Part shown: positions 62,561-64,000 of the stretch, one piece after another | Numbering within the stretch: position 1 is the first letter of the stretch | Layout: each line of letters opens with the position of its first letter | From: Streptomyces sp. JB150 | GTDB taxonomy: Bacteria; Actinomycetota; Actinomycetes; Streptomycetales; Streptomycetaceae | Reading direction: 5' to 3' | Length of the DNA: 64,000 nt | Assembly (NCBI RefSeq): GCF_011193355.1 | Contig: NZ_CP049780.1 | Coordinates: 5,251,803-5,315,802, forward strand | The notes under the pieces: model-generated | The model's database searches: none | What the model saw: the letters and a program-made list of their open reading frames with translations, nothing else | Told to the model about the DNA's origin: nothing | Translations under genes and position numbers: made by a program

Positions 62561-64000
62561 ATGGAACCGACCGAGAGCGCCGCCCCGGATGCATGGCTGC
62601 GCCGGTTGGCCGGCGTCTGGCGAGGGAGCCGCCGGCCGGACCGGGGCGCGGGCACCCGGGAGCGTGCCGTCAAAGCCGCCGCGGCCGCGGACGGCCCCGG
62701 CGCCGCGCCCCTGACCGGCGGGCGCGCCACCGGCCTGCCGGGAGGCGATCCCGGAACCGACGGGGAGCGGCACCTGTCCTGGCCCGCGCTGCCCGCCGGC
62801 GTCGTCGCCGCCGCCGGCTTCGCGCTCGGCGCCGGCTTCCTGCGGGCCTTCACCGGTCACGACGCGCTCTTCCCGTCCGGCACGGCCGGCTGGTCGCTGG
62901 CCGTGCTGACCGGCATCATCGTCGGCCACCTGGTCATGCTCGGCCGCGCCCGCTGGTGGGGCGGCACCGGCTCCGGCGCCGCCCTCACCCTCGCCGTGCT
63001 GCTGCTGTACGGCTGGGTGCCGGCCGGCATGGTCAGCCTCACCGTCGTCGTCCTGGTCGGCATAGCCCGGCGGCACCGCTGGCGGCAGGGCGTCCTGCAC
63101 GGCGCGGTGGACATCCTCGGCATCGGCGCCGGCGCCCTCGTCCTCGCCGCCTTCGGCCGGGTGCCGTCCGTCGGCACCCCCTGGAACCCGGACACCTGGG
63201 ACCTGTACACCGCCCCCGAGGTGGTGGTGGTCGCGGCCGCGTATCTGCTGGTCACCCGGATTCTGCTGTGGTACCTGAACGCGCCCCGCGCCGGCGGCCT
63301 GCCCACCGTCGCCCGCACCGCGCTGGTCCGCCAGGGTCTGCTCGCGGTGGCGCTGCTCGGCATCGCCCCGCTGGTGTGCGTGGTCGCCGTGTCCAAGCCG
63401 ATTCTGCTGCCGCTGTTCTCCATCCCGCTCATCGCGCTCGACTCCACCCTGTGGATCGCCCGGGCCCGCGCCGAGGAGCAGCTGCGCGACCCGCTCACCG
63501 GGCTGCCCAACCGGCTGTGGCTGCTGGAACGCATCTGGACCGCCCTCGACGACGCCGAGCGCATCGGCGCCCGTGCCGCCCTCGTGTTGATCGACCTCGA
63601 CCGTTTCCGGTCGGTCAACGACACCCTCGGTCATCCGGCCGGTGACCGGTTGCTGCTGCAGACCGCCGACCGGCTGCGGCTGGCCCTCCCCCGCGGCGCG
63701 GAGGCCGCCCGGCTGGGCGGGGACGAGTTCGCCGTCTTACTTCCGGTGGCCGACTCCACCACCTCGGCCACCCGCATCGCCCGCGGCCTGGTGGCCGCCC
63801 TCAGCTCCCCGCTCGACCTCGACGGACTCACCCTCGTCCTGGAGGCCAGCGCCGGCGTCGCCGTCTTCCCCGACCACGCGCTCGACGCGGAAGGTCTGCT
63901 GCGGCGCGCGGACGTCGCCATGTACCAGGCGAAGCGGGACCGCACCGGCGTCGAGGTCTACGAGTCCAAGCGCGACTCCAACACCCCCGACCGGCTCGGC
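62561..64000 (+). CDS. membrane-bound GGDEF protein (diguanylate cyclase), 3' end outside the window
   Basis: The frame opens at the ATG 62561 with GAGAGGGAC upstream and runs to the window end: 480 residues with no stop. A disordered Arg/Gly-rich start of 75 residues is followed by about eight membrane helices (SWPALPAGVVAAAGFALGAG, SLAVLTGIIVGHLVML and GLLAVALLGIAPLVCVVAV among them). The GGDEF domain begins RDPLTGLPNRLWLLERIW, has LVLIDLDRFRSVNDTLGHPA, the intact active site ARLGGDEFAVLLPV and VAVFPDHALDAEGLL. No canonical RxxD inhibitory site is seen five residues before it. Codon 393, right after GGDEFAV, is TTA (63737-63739). An EAL domain may follow beyond the end; S. coelicolor RmdB has that layout (memory). 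Confidence 0.9.
   Translation, partial: MEPTESAAPDAWLRRLAGVWRGSRRPDRGAGTRERAVKAAAAADGPGAAPLTGGRATGLPGGDPGTDGERHLSWPALPAGVVAAAGFALGAGFLRAFTGHDALFPSGTAGWSLAVLTGIIVGHLVMLGRARWWGGTGSGAALTLAVLLLYGWVPAGMVSLTVVVLVGIARRHRWRQGVLHGAVDILGIGAGALVLAAFGRVPSVGTPWNPDTWDLYTAPEVVVVAAAYLLVTRILLWYLNAPRAGGLPTVARTALVRQGLLAVALLGIAPLVCVVAVSKPILLPLFSIPLIALDSTLWIARARAEEQLRDPLTGLPNRLWLLERIWTALDDAERIGARAALVLIDLDRFRSVNDTLGHPAGDRLLLQTADRLRLALPRGAEAARLGGDEFAVLLPVADSTTSATRIARGLVAALSSPLDLDGLTLVLEASAGVAVFPDHALDAEGLLRRADVAMYQAKRDRTGVEVYESKRDSNTPDRLG

Overview
This window is a piece of a Streptomyces-type chromosome. The DNA is very GC-rich, coding frames have G or C at nearly every third base, GTG starts are frequent, and the genes include a glycogen/GlgE trehalose pathway, secreted Tat and lipoprotein exoenzymes, SseB proteins, a WYL regulator, and a GGDEF protein with a bldA-type TTA codon. 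From memory, the gene order resembles the SCO5439 to SCO5495 part of the S. coelicolor core chromosome (inference, not checked). I saw no rRNA, tRNA, insertion sequence, prophage or CRISPR array, so this looks like conserved core rather than a mobile island.

Layout. 1-12.3 kb: the end of a HelR-type RNA polymerase recycling ATPase, then a leftward glgE-treS-mak-glgB alpha-glucan operon, diverging from glgP (rightward). The glgE copy has lost its whole catalytic core in frame. 12.4-17.5 kb: a DUF1990 protein and two paralogous secreted M4 metalloproteases whose upstream regions share a spaced three-box module. 17.1-25.2 kb: a 93-bp tandem repeat, a heterodimeric ABC exporter with one degenerate ATP site, a Tat-exported sulfatase, a 24-bp tandem repeat and the debranching enzyme glgX. 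25.3-34.9 kb: two tandem L,D-transpeptidase lipoproteins, an enoyl-CoA hydratase, an ATPase-fold regulator, a deacetylase/beta-propeller lipoprotein pair, a GNAT enzyme, a MerR regulator, an EF-hand miniprotein, an NADP-binding protein and a MOSC protein.

35.0-42.4 kb is a serine/glycine module: a tandem glycine riboswitch in front of gcvT-gcvH-glyA-sdaA, followed on the other strand by a P-loop protein and two SseB (serine sensitivity) paralogues. 42.7-49.0 kb is a complete oligopeptide ABC importer (C-A-B-D-F order) with an attenuator-like hairpin after the binding-protein gene and a strong terminator at the end. 49.1-53.1 kb holds a TRIC-type channel, a thioesterase, a WYL regulator, a TetR regulator with twin operator-like sites facing a tiny membrane protein, and a DUF4190 protein.

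53.2-64.0 kb: a cysteine desulfurase and the tRNA 2-thiouridylase mnmA (a sulfur relay), separated by an amidase and by a thiamine pyrophosphate (TPP) riboswitch that points the 'wrong' way, antisense toward the cysteine desulfurase. Then come a hydrolase, DUF427, LOG-type, SDR and MetE-like proteins, the NAD-dependent DNA ligase ligA and the start of a membrane-bound GGDEF protein.

The observations most worth a second look are the oriented-alone TPP riboswitch with its own promoter, the glgE that lacks its active site, the histone-tail-like extension of GlgB, the shared promoter module of the two proteases, and the in-phase tandem repeats attached to gene ends.
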